Below the pieces are notes generated by a model. It did no database searches. It was not told the origin of the DNA and saw only the letters and a list, made by a program, of their open reading frames with translations. Source: JAPWJZ01 sp966211335 (GTDB lineage: Bacteria > Pseudomonadota > Alphaproteobacteria > Micavibrionales > UBA2020). From it: a stretch of DNA of 64,000 bases. The DNA lies in the NCBI GenBank assembly GCA_966211335.1, contig CBIHNF010000001.1, forward strand, positions 1,240,001-1,304,000, written 5' to 3'. This document shows positions 1 through 10,069 of the stretch, one piece after another. How positions within the stretch are numbered: position 1 is the stretch's first letter; each line of letters begins with the position of its first letter. The translations under genes and the position numbers were made by a program.

Positions 1-30
1 CTTCCCGTTTGCAATGTATTCAGGTGGAAA

Positions 31-1353
31 ATGTCAACAATTTCAATGCCGCAACAAATGATACCCCAAACCCCGGACGACGAGTCGGATGTTGCAGCGC
101 GTCAAAAACGCAAGCGGCTGCTGAGTTTCATCTTCAATAAAGTCGCAGACTCCGTCGGCCGTGCCGCGGTCACCAATACGCTGAAAATCGCCGCCATCTC
201 CGCCGTTGCTGGTATCGGTGCGTCGAGCTTTGTCACCATCGGCACGGCGGCGGCGGCCTCGGCTGCGGGCTCCGCCCTCTATGTCTATGCCAAGGAAACC
301 GCGCTGGAATGGCGCCAGGCAAAACGTGAAGAGCGCAGCATGCGCTGGTGGGATGCAGATCGTTCCCGCAAAGTCAAAATCGCCCTGCTGACCGGCGCTG
401 CCGGCGGTGCCTTCGGTGCGTGGGTTGCCGGCACGGATACCTTCAAGGCCGGCGCGGAAGTCGTGAAAGAATACGGCGGCAAAATCTTCGGCTTCTTCAT
501 CGGCTCCGCCCATGCTGCAACGCTGCCGGCAGATGCACTGGTGCCTGCGGCGGCACTGACGCCGTCCCTTTCCATCGAACATGCGGTGCCGATTGTTTCC
601 GCCGATAAGCCGGTCACCACGCTCGGCCGCCTCTGGGGCATGGCGATGAAATCGAACGACGCGCATGGCAAGTTTATGGCGACGCTGCTGAAGGCCGATC
701 CTGACAACATGAATTCCGTCTCCCCGCAGTTCCTCAAAGACCGCGCGCATGAAGTGCTGCGCCTGAAAGACATTCCGTGGCAGGACCGCCTGAACATGGC
801 GCATGAGCTGGCGGAAGAAGCGAAAAACCGTGGCAACCATCAGGCCGTGCAATTCCTCAAAGACCTCGCGAAGCTGGAACATGTGAAGCCGCAATTCAAT
901 GCAGCACATGTTGTCCACGCCGCAGCGCCGGTGCAGGCCGTGACGGAAGTCATCGCGCCGCCGCCCGAAGCGCTGGAAGCAATCGCGCCGATCGATGTGT
1001 CGTCGCTGAAAGTCGTGCCGGTCGAAATCGCTGATCTGCCGCCGATTGCCGCCATTGCGCCGGTCACGCCGGTCTTTGCGGAAGCCGCCACCTGCACCCT
1101 CGCAGCGCCCGATGACCTCGGCGCGCGCGGCGTTGCCTGCGTCGTCAACAAGGCGGTCATGCAGCCCGGCGATTACATCGGTTTCGTGGCAGCGGAAGAT
1201 GCGGGCCTGAAAGCCGTGACGCCGCTGGTTGCGGGCTCCAGCAGCCTTCCGACCGAAACCTTCCTGCATGAGCGTATCGTGGCGGATGGCGTTTCCAAGG
1301 TCGAAGCCCTGCGCGGCGCGGCTAAAGCCATCGCCGCGACGCCGATTAGGTAG
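31..1353 (+). CDS. Ala-rich protein of unknown function with hydrophobic N-terminal third
   Basis: I do not recognise a family. The 440-residue product has a charged N-terminus (RQKRKR near residue 25), then Ala/Gly-rich hydrophobic stretches at about residues 50-85 and 115-135 that could be membrane segments. A long Ala/Pro/Val-rich region follows, with a more helical patch at about 205-285. The start has an AGGTGG motif three bases upstream, which is short spacing; a second ATG lies at 46. The 30 bases before the start hold no in-frame stop, so an earlier start outside the window cannot be excluded. Codon use resembles the neighbours. The DUF883-like gene follows 117 bases later on the same strand, which fits an envelope role but proves nothing. 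Confidence 0.7.
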   Translation: MSTISMPQQMIPQTPDDESDVAARQKRKRLLSFIFNKVADSVGRAAVTNTLKIAAISAVAGIGASSFVTIGTAAAASAAGSALYVYAKETALEWRQAKREERSMRWWDADRSRKVKIALLTGAAGGAFGAWVAGTDTFKAGAEVVKEYGGKIFGFFIGSAHAATLPADALVPAAALTPSLSIEHAVPIVSADKPVTTLGRLWGMAMKSNDAHGKFMATLLKADPDNMNSVSPQFLKDRAHEVLRLKDIPWQDRLNMAHELAEEAKNRGNHQAVQFLKDLAKLEHVKPQFNAAHVVHAAAPVQAVTEVIAPPPEALEAIAPIDVSSLKVVPVEIADLPPIAAIAPVTPVFAEAATCTLAAPDDLGARGVACVVNKAVMQPGDYIGFVAAEDAGLKAVTPLVAGSSSLPTETFLHERIVADGVSKVEALRGAAKAIAATPIR

Positions 1354-1470
1354 GCTAACCCGCTGATTACAAGGCGTTAATTTTTAATGAACTAAATACC
1401 CTCCGGTGCATTGGAAAGGCAGGCAAACGATACTGTCTGCCGTTCATTTTCAACCATCAGGAGATACCCC

Positions 1471-1776
1471 ATGGCCAACCAGGACAACCATTACAAGCAG
1501 AACAAAGCGCAGGTACAAAACCAGGTCCGTTCGCTGAAAGACCACGCGACGAGCGAACTGAACAACGTGCGCGACGATGCCGCCAAATGGGCCGGCAACC
1601 TGCAGGATAAAGCTGCCGACTATGCTGAAACCGCGAAAGAATATGCGGGCCAGGCCGGCAAGCAGCTGGATGTTTCCAAGAAAATGCTGAGCCGCAAGGT
1701 CAGCAACGACCCCTTGAGCGCGCTGCTCGTCGCGGGTGTTGCCGGCCTCGTGCTTGGCATGTTCCTGAAGAAGTAA
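1471..1776 (+). CDS. DUF883/ElaB-YqjD-like membrane-anchored helical protein
   Basis: A 101-residue protein with a long amphipathic, coiled-coil-like N-terminal part rich in Lys, Asp, Ala and Gln, and one C-terminal hydrophobic segment (about residues 78-97) ending in KK. This is the layout of the ElaB/YqjD/DUF883 family, whose E. coli members are inner-membrane proteins, some of them ribosome-associated in stationary phase. The start at 1471 is chosen because CAGGAGA lies just upstream; the open frame extends to 1411 without a better site. The next gene begins nine bases after the stop, so the two are probably co-transcribed. Family assignment rests on architecture rather than a signature motif. 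Confidence 0.7.
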   Translation: MANQDNHYKQNKAQVQNQVRSLKDHATSELNNVRDDAAKWAGNLQDKAADYAETAKEYAGQAGKQLDVSKKMLSRKVSNDPLSALLVAGVAGLVLGMFLKK

Positions 1777-1785
1777 GGATTGCCA

Positions 1786-2085
1786 ATGACTGATATTTTA
1801 ATCAGTCAGGGCATGCAAACGACGCGGGCGGCTCTGTCGCCCGCGTCGTCGCTTGCCGCCAAAAAGCGTGCGCGTGAAAAGCGCATGTACCAGACGGCCG
1901 AAGGCCTGAAGGACGAAGACGAATTCGGTGACATGCTGATCAACGCACTCACCAGCTACCGCCCGATCGAGGCGGCGGCGCAGGTCGCCGAAACCGACCA
2001 GCCGCTCAAGCCGAAGGCGGAAGTCACCGCGCTCTCCGCCGGCGGCCTTGTGCAGAACGGCTATATCGCCAATTATTTCCAGTAA
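1786..2085 (+). CDS. Small protein of unknown function
   Basis: A 99-residue protein that I do not recognise. It has a short N-terminal Ala/Ser-rich part, a basic patch (KKRAREKR) near residue 30, and an acidic middle; it has no signal peptide or membrane segment. The ATG at 1786 has AAGGA upstream; a TTG two codons earlier is also open but less likely. It lies nine bases after the DUF883-like gene, so the two probably form an operon. It ends 26 bases before the convergent RTX gene; between them is only a five-base-pair hairpin (2091-2106) without a clear T-tract. Confidence 0.6.
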   Translation: MTDILISQGMQTTRAALSPASSLAAKKRAREKRMYQTAEGLKDEDEFGDMLINALTSYRPIEAAAQVAETDQPLKPKAEVTALSAGGLVQNGYIANYFQ

Positions 2086-2111
2086 ATTTTAACGGCTTCA
2101 ACCGTTGACGA

Positions 2112-3989
2112 TCAGCCACTCACGATGAGATTGTGCGATGCGACAAGTGCGTCCTCATCCGTCAATCCGGTGACGCCTGCGATGACCGCGACCTGCTGCC
2201 ATCCATATGCCGTACCCGCGCCATCCACATCGACGCTGAGGATGCTGTTGGTGCCGCTATCCTCGATCTTCACGAAGTCGCCAAGGTTGTCGATGCCCTG
2301 GTGATAGCCGGACAGGATGTCGTGGATGTCGATCGCGTCATGGTCGCCGGTGTTGAAGTCGCTGATAGTATGCGTGCCGGTGAAGGCGGTCGCCGCCTTG
2401 AACAAGAAGGTGTCGTTGTCCGCCCCGCCGATCAGCCTATCGTTGCCGCCAGCGCCATCCAGCGTATCGGCGCCAGCCCCGCCATCCAGCGTATTCGCGC
2501 CGCTGTTGCCGGTGAGAATATTGTCCAGCGCGTTGCCGGTCGCGCGGTTGGACAGCGTGCCGGTGAGGGTAAGGTTTTCAATGTTGTCGCGCGTCGCCAG
2601 TGAGAGGGTAACGGCGGAAAAGATTGTGTCGTTGCCTTCGCCCGCGTTCTCGATGGTCGCGACGCTGGCAGTATCGACGTAATAGGTATCATCGCCTGTA
2701 CCGCCGATGAATGTATCTGCGCCGCCGAAACCCATGAAGGTATCGTTGCCGCCAAAACCGGTCAGGATGTTCTTGCCAGTGCTGCCTTGAAAGAAGTTGT
2801 CAAGATCGTTGCCCCAGCCGTTGACCGCGCCGCCGCCATAGACATTGAGAATAAGGTTTTCGACGTTATCGGGCAGGGTGTAGGAAATAATGCTGATCAC
2901 GTTGTCGATGCCTTCGCCCTGGTTTTCAACAATGGTGTCGCCGGTGTTGTAAATGGTGAAGGTGTCGTTGCCAAGGCCGCCGTACATGATTTCCGTGCCA
3001 TAGCCGGCGGAGATAATATCATCGCCGTCGCCGGCGAAAATGGTCGTGGTGGCGCCGGAAGCGGTTGCATAGATGACGTCATTGCCGGCATCGCCATAGA
3101 GCGTATCCATGCCGCCGGTGCCGGCGTCCAGCGTGTCATCGCCCGCGCCGCCGTGAATGATATTGGTGCCGCTGTTGCCGGTGATGGTGTTGGAGTCAGC
3201 ATTGCCGGTGGCGTCGATATTCGCCGTGCCGGTCAGGATCACAATCTCCACGTTGTCGGGCACCATGGAAATGCTGACGCTGGACTGCAGCGTATCATTG
3301 CCGCCGCCCGCATTTTCGAAAATCACGTCGCCCGCGCTGTCCATCACATAGACATCGTTGCCAAAGCCACCGATCATGGTGTCGTTGCCGATGCCCCCAT
3401 TGAGGGTGTTGTTGCCGCCATTTCCGGTGAGGATATTGTCGAGCGCGTTGCCGGTCGCGTTGAAGTTGCCGGTGCCGGTGAGGGTGAGGTTTTCAACGTT
3501 GGCGTAATTGGCGAGCGAGAAGGTGAGGGAGGCGAGAATGGTGTCATTGCCTTCGCCCGCATTCTCGGTAATCACGTCGGCTGCCGCCGCCATGATATAG
3601 GTGTCATCGCCCAGGCCGCCGATCAGCGTATCGGTGCCGCCGCCGCCATCCAGCGTGTCATTGCCGCCTAGGCCGCTGAGGACGTTGGCGCTGGCGCTGC
3701 CCGTGAGGGCGTTATCAAGCGCGTTGCCGGTGCCGGCGACCGCGCCGGAGGTGATGATCAAATTCTCGACGTTATCGGACAGCGTATAGGCGACCGTGGC
3801 GCGCACGGTATCTATGCCTTCGTTGAAATATTCGATGATGGTGTCGTTGACATTGTCGACGTAATAAACGTCGTTGCCCGTGCTGCCGTACATGGTATCC
3901 GCGCCGGCCCTGCCGTCCAGCGTGGAATTGCCGCTGCCGCCGGTCAGCGTATCGACCCCCGTCGTCCCTGTCTGCGTATCGTCACTCAT
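2112..3989 (-). CDS. RTX (hemolysin-type calcium-binding repeat) secreted protein
   Basis: The 625-residue product consists almost wholly of glycine/aspartate nonapeptide repeats (GGxGNDTL type), the calcium-binding beta-roll of RTX proteins. These alternate with about five longer modules of 90-110 residues, each with a NDVYxxD...ENAGEGNDT...NVENLxLTG pattern and usually closing with ATGNALDN. The last 110 residues lack repeats and contain ISDFNTGDHDAIDI, which resembles the C-terminal type I secretion target region (serralysin/VCA0849 type). No N-terminal signal peptide is visible, as expected for type I secretion. The start at 3989 has AGGGGG upstream; an upstream ATG at 4076 lacks a ribosome site. 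There is no catalytic domain, so an adhesin, surface-layer or matrix role is possible. No type I transporter gene lies within 30 kb on either side that I can see. Confidence 0.9.
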   Translation of the reverse strand: MSDDTQTGTTGVDTLTGGSGNSTLDGRAGADTMYGSTGNDVYYVDNVNDTIIEYFNEGIDTVRATVAYTLSDNVENLIITSGAVAGTGNALDNALTGSASANVLSGLGGNDTLDGGGGTDTLIGGLGDDTYIMAAAADVITENAGEGNDTILASLTFSLANYANVENLTLTGTGNFNATGNALDNILTGNGGNNTLNGGIGNDTMIGGFGNDVYVMDSAGDVIFENAGGGNDTLQSSVSISMVPDNVEIVILTGTANIDATGNADSNTITGNSGTNIIHGGAGDDTLDAGTGGMDTLYGDAGNDVIYATASGATTTIFAGDGDDIISAGYGTEIMYGGLGNDTFTIYNTGDTIVENQGEGIDNVISIISYTLPDNVENLILNVYGGGAVNGWGNDLDNFFQGSTGKNILTGFGGNDTFMGFGGADTFIGGTGDDTYYVDTASVATIENAGEGNDTIFSAVTLSLATRDNIENLTLTGTLSNRATGNALDNILTGNSGANTLDGGAGADTLDGAGGNDRLIGGADNDTFLFKAATAFTGTHTISDFNTGDHDAIDIHDILSGYHQGIDNLGDFVKIEDSGTNSILSVDVDGAGTAYGWQQVAVIAGVTGLTDEDALVASHNLIVSG

Positions 3990-4115
3990 GTCTGCCCCCT
4001 GACGAGATTGGATAAATTGGATTTTCGGTACTATAGCTGCCTGACGAACAACGCCATGAACACCCGTTTGGTTCACCGCGGCGCGAAAAATTTTGAAAAT
4101 CGTGTTTATTAAAAT

Positions 4116-4152
4116 AAAAGAACCCGCCTTTTTTAAGGGCGGGGTCTTTTTT
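4116..4152 (-). terminator. Rho-independent terminator after the HD-GYP gene
   Basis: On the minus strand a GC-rich stem (CCGCC pairing with GGCGG, extended by flanking A-T pairs) with an A-rich loop is followed by TTCTTTTATTTT. It lies about 90 bases past the HD-GYP stop and before the RTX start, so it separates these two minus-strand units. The plus strand also has a T-tract, but there is no plus-strand gene to terminate. Confidence 0.75.
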
Positions 4153-4239
4153 GATCACTTACACACACAGAATAATCTCTATATCGCGGCCGTTTGTCCG
4201 CTGATGCCTGACGGTACCATTGGAGGCGTAAATTTTACG

Positions 4240-4854
4240 TTAACCGCGGCCATAATATTCAGGGTCAAGGCGGTAGCGCTGCTTGGTGTATAAATCCATG
4301 CAGGCCTCGACGACGGAAGCATCAAATTTAATGGCGCTGGCGCGCAGCAGCTCATCGAGGGCTTCGTTCACTTCCATCGCTTTCCGCCAGGGGCGGTCGG
4401 AGGTCATCGATTCCATGACATCGGCGACGGCAATAATTTGCGATTCCATAAGAATTTCATTGCCGCGCAGGCCTTGCGGATAGCCCGAACCATCCAGCCG
4501 CTCGTGGTGCTGCAAAACCATCTTGGCGACGGGCCAGGGGAAGTCGATACCGGCCAATATGTCATGCCCGTGCTGCGAATGCTGGCGCACGATGGCGAAT
4601 TCTTCACCGGTCAGCCTGCCGGGCTTGGAAAGGATGCCGTGCGGGACGCGCAGGAAACCGCAATCGTGCAACGTCGCCGCGATGCGGATGCCTTCTATCG
4701 TGTCTTCATCGACCCGCATGATCTGGGCGATGGTGCGGGCGATCTGGGAGGCGTTCTGTTGGTGGCCCTTGATATTGGCTTCGCGGAAGCCGACTTCATC
4801 CGCCAGCACGTTCAGGGCCTGGTGGAGCGCGTGGAATGTATCTGTATCGGACAT
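4240..4854 (-). CDS. HD-GYP domain protein (c-di-GMP phosphodiesterase-like)
   Basis: A 204-residue, single-domain cytoplasmic protein. The HD-GYP signature elements are present: an HD pair near residue 63 (LHDCG), KPGRL and a further His (QHSQHGHDIL), a tandem HH with DGSGYP near residues 115-125, and a following AVADVMESM helix. HD-GYP enzymes hydrolyse c-di-GMP to pGpG or GMP at a metal centre. Oddity: the usual HDIGK motif reads HDCGF, so the conserved Lys is replaced by Phe, and no receiver or sensor domain is attached. It may be an active stand-alone enzyme or a degenerate one. The start has AAGGA about 11 bases upstream. A GGDEF protein (46.2 kb) and a PilZ-like protein (56.2 kb) occur elsewhere in the window. 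Confidence 0.88.
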   Translation of the reverse strand: MSDTDTFHALHQALNVLADEVGFREANIKGHQQNASQIARTIAQIMRVDEDTIEGIRIAATLHDCGFLRVPHGILSKPGRLTGEEFAIVRQHSQHGHDILAGIDFPWPVAKMVLQHHERLDGSGYPQGLRGNEILMESQIIAVADVMESMTSDRPWRKAMEVNEALDELLRASAIKFDASVVEACMDLYTKQRYRLDPEYYGRG

Positions 4855-4978
4855 AGTTGCCGTTATCCTTCTGTCACCATTCTATTCAGCCATGAAAAAC
4901 TTACTGAATGATTAACGATGTCAGGGACTAACACGCGTTCAAAATGCCCGCAGGCGGGCCTTTCGTGGAGTTTTCGCT

Positions 4979-7678
<2,700 letters not shown>

Positions 7679-7758
7679 CGGGTGTAAATCTCTTCTTTTT
7701 GGGGCTATTTCTGAACCAACTGACATATAAAGCAGATTGGCATGAAGTCAATCAACGG

Positions 7759-7782
7759 TTTTCCCCGAATACAGGGGGAAAA
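7759..7782. promoter_or_regulatory. Perfect 8-bp inverted repeat in the secA/parvulin intergenic region
   Basis: TTTTCCCC (7759-7766) and GGGGAAAA (7775-7782) flank an eight-base spacer. The site lies about 80 bases upstream of the secA start and 138 bases upstream of the parvulin start. It could be an operator, a leader stem-loop or part of the divergent promoters; the sequence does not decide. No T-tract follows on either strand, so a terminator is unlikely. Confidence 0.4.
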
Positions 7783-7919
7783 GCCTTGCTAAACCGGCTT
7801 ATTCTGCCTTAAATGCAACTCGAAAACGCCAGCGGGAAGGCGGCGGGCCGGGCGGGGGCAGGCGCTATCCTTATGGAATGATGGAAAATACCGGTATTAA
7901 ACTTTTAGGAGAATATGGA

Positions 7920-8858
7920 ATGTCACTTCGAGCCACTCTGTCCGGCTTTGCTGCCGTTGCGCTGGTCGCCCTTGCGGTCGTCTCGCAGCCCGTCCAGCCC
8001 GCCTTCGCCAATGACGATGCCGTCGTCGCGAAGGTCAATGGCGACAACATCTACAAAAAAGACGTCCTCGCCGCCGTGCAGCAGCTGAAAGTGCCCGCCG
8101 CCGACGTCGACAAGGCCTTCCCCATGGTGCTCGACCAGGTCATCAACGAAAAACTGATCGATGAATCCGCCGCCGGCATGAACATCGAGCAGACGGAAGA
8201 CTACAAAACGCGCCTCGAGGCGCTGAAGGCCCAGCTGCAAAAGCAGATGTACTTTGAAAAAATCCTCAAAGGCAAAGTGACCGATGCGACGGTGAAGGCC
8301 GAATACAACAAGTTCAAGGAAGCCAACAAAGGCAAGATTGAAGTGCATGCCCGCCACATCCTCGTCCCCACGAAGGAAGAAGCCGACAAGGTGATCAAGG
8401 ACCTCGACGGCGGCGCCAAGTTTGAAGACCTCGCTAGAGAGCGTTCCTCCGGCCCTGCCGCGCAAAAAGGCGGCGACCTCGGCGGCTTCATGGTGAAGGA
8501 AGAATTCATCGACCCCGCCATGGGCGAAGCCGTGATCAAGCTGAAGCCCGGCACCTATTCCAAAACACCGGTGAAGAGCCAGTTCGGCTGGCACGTCTTC
8601 AAGGTCGATGAAAAGCGCGAGCGCAAAGTGCCCGAGCTGACCGGCGATGTTGATATGGCCATCCGCAACAAGCAGTCGCAGGAAGCGCTGCAGGAAGTGG
8701 TAAAGGGCCTGCGCGCCAAGGCGAAGATTGAAATGATGGACTCCAACGGCAAAGCCGCCCCCAAAACCGGCGACGCCGCCAAAGAACTCGAAGAAAAAGA
8801 AGCCGCGAAGAAGGACGATAAATCCGACGACAAGGCGGATGACGGGAAGAAAGAGTAA
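7920..8858 (+). CDS. Exported parvulin-type peptidyl-prolyl isomerase (SurA/PrsA/PpiD-like)
   Basis: A 312-residue periplasmic foldase. Residues 1-30 form a signal peptide ending in Ala-x-Ala (QPAFA). A SurA-N-like helical chaperone region follows (VVAKVNGDNIYKKDV onward), then the parvulin PpiC domain from about residue 140 (ARHILVPTKEEAD, GGDLGGFMV, FGWHVFKV). The tail is highly charged and rich in Lys/Asp/Glu. The start at 7920 has AGGAGA seven bases upstream; an upstream ATG at 7878 would place the signal peptide internally. It is divergent from secA, so translocation and folding functions sit side by side. A strong terminator follows. In many alphaproteobacteria argJ comes next; here it does not. 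Confidence 0.93.
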   Translation: MSLRATLSGFAAVALVALAVVSQPVQPAFANDDAVVAKVNGDNIYKKDVLAAVQQLKVPAADVDKAFPMVLDQVINEKLIDESAAGMNIEQTEDYKTRLEALKAQLQKQMYFEKILKGKVTDATVKAEYNKFKEANKGKIEVHARHILVPTKEEADKVIKDLDGGAKFEDLARERSSGPAAQKGGDLGGFMVKEEFIDPAMGEAVIKLKPGTYSKTPVKSQFGWHVFKVDEKRERKVPELTGDVDMAIRNKQSQEALQEVVKGLRAKAKIEMMDSNGKAAPKTGDAAKELEEKEAAKKDDKSDDKADDGKKE

Positions 8859-8880
8859 TCTCTTTCTGATTATAAATTGA

Positions 8881-8912
8881 AAAGGGCGGCCTTAATGGCC
8901 GCCCTTTTTTTT
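8881..8912 (+). terminator. Rho-independent terminator after the parvulin gene
   Basis: AAAGGGCGGCC (8881-8891) pairs with GGCCGCCCTTT around a TTAAT loop, followed by a run of T. It lies 22 bases after the stop codon. It is a near-perfect 11-base-pair stem. Confidence 0.92.
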
Positions 8913-9058
8913 ATGCCCAACTGTGCGCGCTTGGCGGTGATTAAAATTAGAAATTAAGTCGTTGAGGGAAGGACGCTAATCTATTCACAGTATTAGAGAC
9001 AGCTGCATTACCCTAGTGTGGGCGAATGAATTACTAGCAATGTGAGGCAACAAAAAAT

Positions 9059-9986
9059 CCTTTTTTTGCCCGAACAGAAAATGCGACTAAGTTATAGTTC
9101 CGGCCGAGATTTTATTTCTTCGTAGATTTTTTGAAATTCCTCGCCGCGACTTAGTACTTCAGGATTTCTAGAAATTTTCGCGGCGGAAAAAGCGTGATCG
9201 CAAATCTTTATGAGGCAAGAGCGTGCAAGATTTTCACGCTTTTCCGGAGTTTTTATCATCGTCATGGAGACTTCAGAAACTGATTTTATTCTTAATAAGC
9301 TATCCCGGATCCTATATACCTCTATCCTCTCGTCGGCAGTCAAATGTGCAAGCGGGTCGTTAAACTGAAATTCCTCCGGAACTAGTAGAAGTCGATCGAG
9401 CAAGAATTTGCACTCAATTGGCTTTTTACCGGATGCTAATGCGGCTAGTTCGAAGACAGCAACTGAGAAGGCTTCGCAAGAATGCCGGAATTGCGACAGA
9501 CGTGTTTGTGCTGCAAGGCGCTGCGCAAGATAGGGGGTAGTGAGTGCTGTCAGAGCCGCGCCCACCGCCATTACACCCGTCCAGAACGATTGGAACCGGT
9601 AAAAGATAGTGTCGTTACGGCCTAGATATTCTAGAACTCCATCAAAATCGATAACAATAAATAGGACAAAGCTAAACGCGATTGCAAAACAAGCGTCCGT
9701 AAAAGCGTTTCGTATGCTGCTCATCTCTTTGCCCTCTCTCTTATGGAGAGTTAACGATGACATTTTGACTCTAAAATGTCGAGTTAAGTATTAATGAATT
9801 TGGGCGACACCGTCAGCAAATGATTCTTTAGCAACACATATAATGTATGCTCCATTAATAGCGCATTAAATTCAAATCTATGTCTGAGAGAAAGACTACG
9901 CGGGAAAAAAGCGCGGACATGAAATGCCGCTATTACCGGCTGGCGCTATAGTCCGGAAGCGAAGGCCAGAAAGCCTTTTTTTGCCC
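9059..9986. repeat. 13-bp direct repeat bracketing the AT-rich gene
   Basis: CCTTTTTTTGCCC occurs at 9059-9071 and again at 9974-9986, the two copies enclosing the AT-rich orphan gene. The repeat is partly homopolymeric, so chance is possible, and similarity does not extend beyond the 13 bases. No integrase or transposase is present between the copies. Confidence 0.3.
9092..9724 (-). CDS. Orphan membrane protein of unknown function, AT-rich
   Basis: A 210-residue product that I do not recognise. Two hydrophobic segments near the N-terminus (about residues 10-28 and 45-65) suggest a membrane anchor, followed by a soluble, helical, charged domain of about 140 residues. The start at 9724 has AAAGAG and GAGGGC just upstream; an ATG 39 bases further up lacks a site. 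Base and codon use are clearly richer in A/T than in neighbouring genes (for example Ile, Leu and Ser codons ending in T or A), which suggests horizontal acquisition. It stands alone, with non-coding AT-rich DNA on both sides, and a 13-base direct repeat (9059-9071 and 9974-9986) brackets it. Confidence 0.65.
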   Translation of the reverse strand: MSSIRNAFTDACFAIAFSFVLFIVIDFDGVLEYLGRNDTIFYRFQSFWTGVMAVGAALTALTTPYLAQRLAAQTRLSQFRHSCEAFSVAVFELAALASGKKPIECKFLLDRLLLVPEEFQFNDPLAHLTADERIEVYRIRDSLLRIKSVSEVSMTMIKTPEKRENLARSCLIKICDHAFSAAKISRNPEVLSRGEEFQKIYEEIKSRPEL

Positions 9987-10069
9987 CTGCAAGTATTGCA
10001 ATCGCGGAGAGATAAGAGCGCAACGCAATCATCCGGCTGGATGATTGATTACTTTCATACCAATAGAGT
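9725..10069. other. Intergenic region, AT-rich, with a hairpin near its right end
   Basis: There are 345 bases without a convincing gene. The left part is AT-rich like the orphan gene and probably holds its promoter. The right part contains the second copy of the 13-base repeat (9974-9986) and a perfect hairpin, AATCATCC/GGATGATT with a GGCT loop at 10027-10046. That hairpin lies just beyond the stop of the minus-strand kinase. No T-tract follows on the minus strand, so it would be at best a weak terminator or a transcript-end stabiliser. Confidence 0.5.

Noticed and set aside
43..1269. 408-codon minus-strand frame opposite the first gene
   Set aside because: Arg/His/Gly-rich composition typical of antisense frames in GC-rich DNA; the plus-strand frame has better composition and a ribosome site.
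1416..1441. GGCAG/CTGCC inverted repeat before the DUF883-like gene
   Set aside because: Only five base pairs with a 16-base spacer; likely chance.
2787..3671. 294-codon plus-strand frame opposite the RTX gene
   Set aside because: It mirrors the RTX repeats in antisense; the apparent repeats in its product have no independent support.
4093..4293. 66-codon plus-strand frame
   Set aside because: It runs through the terminator hairpin at 4116-4152 and into the HD-GYP gene in antisense.
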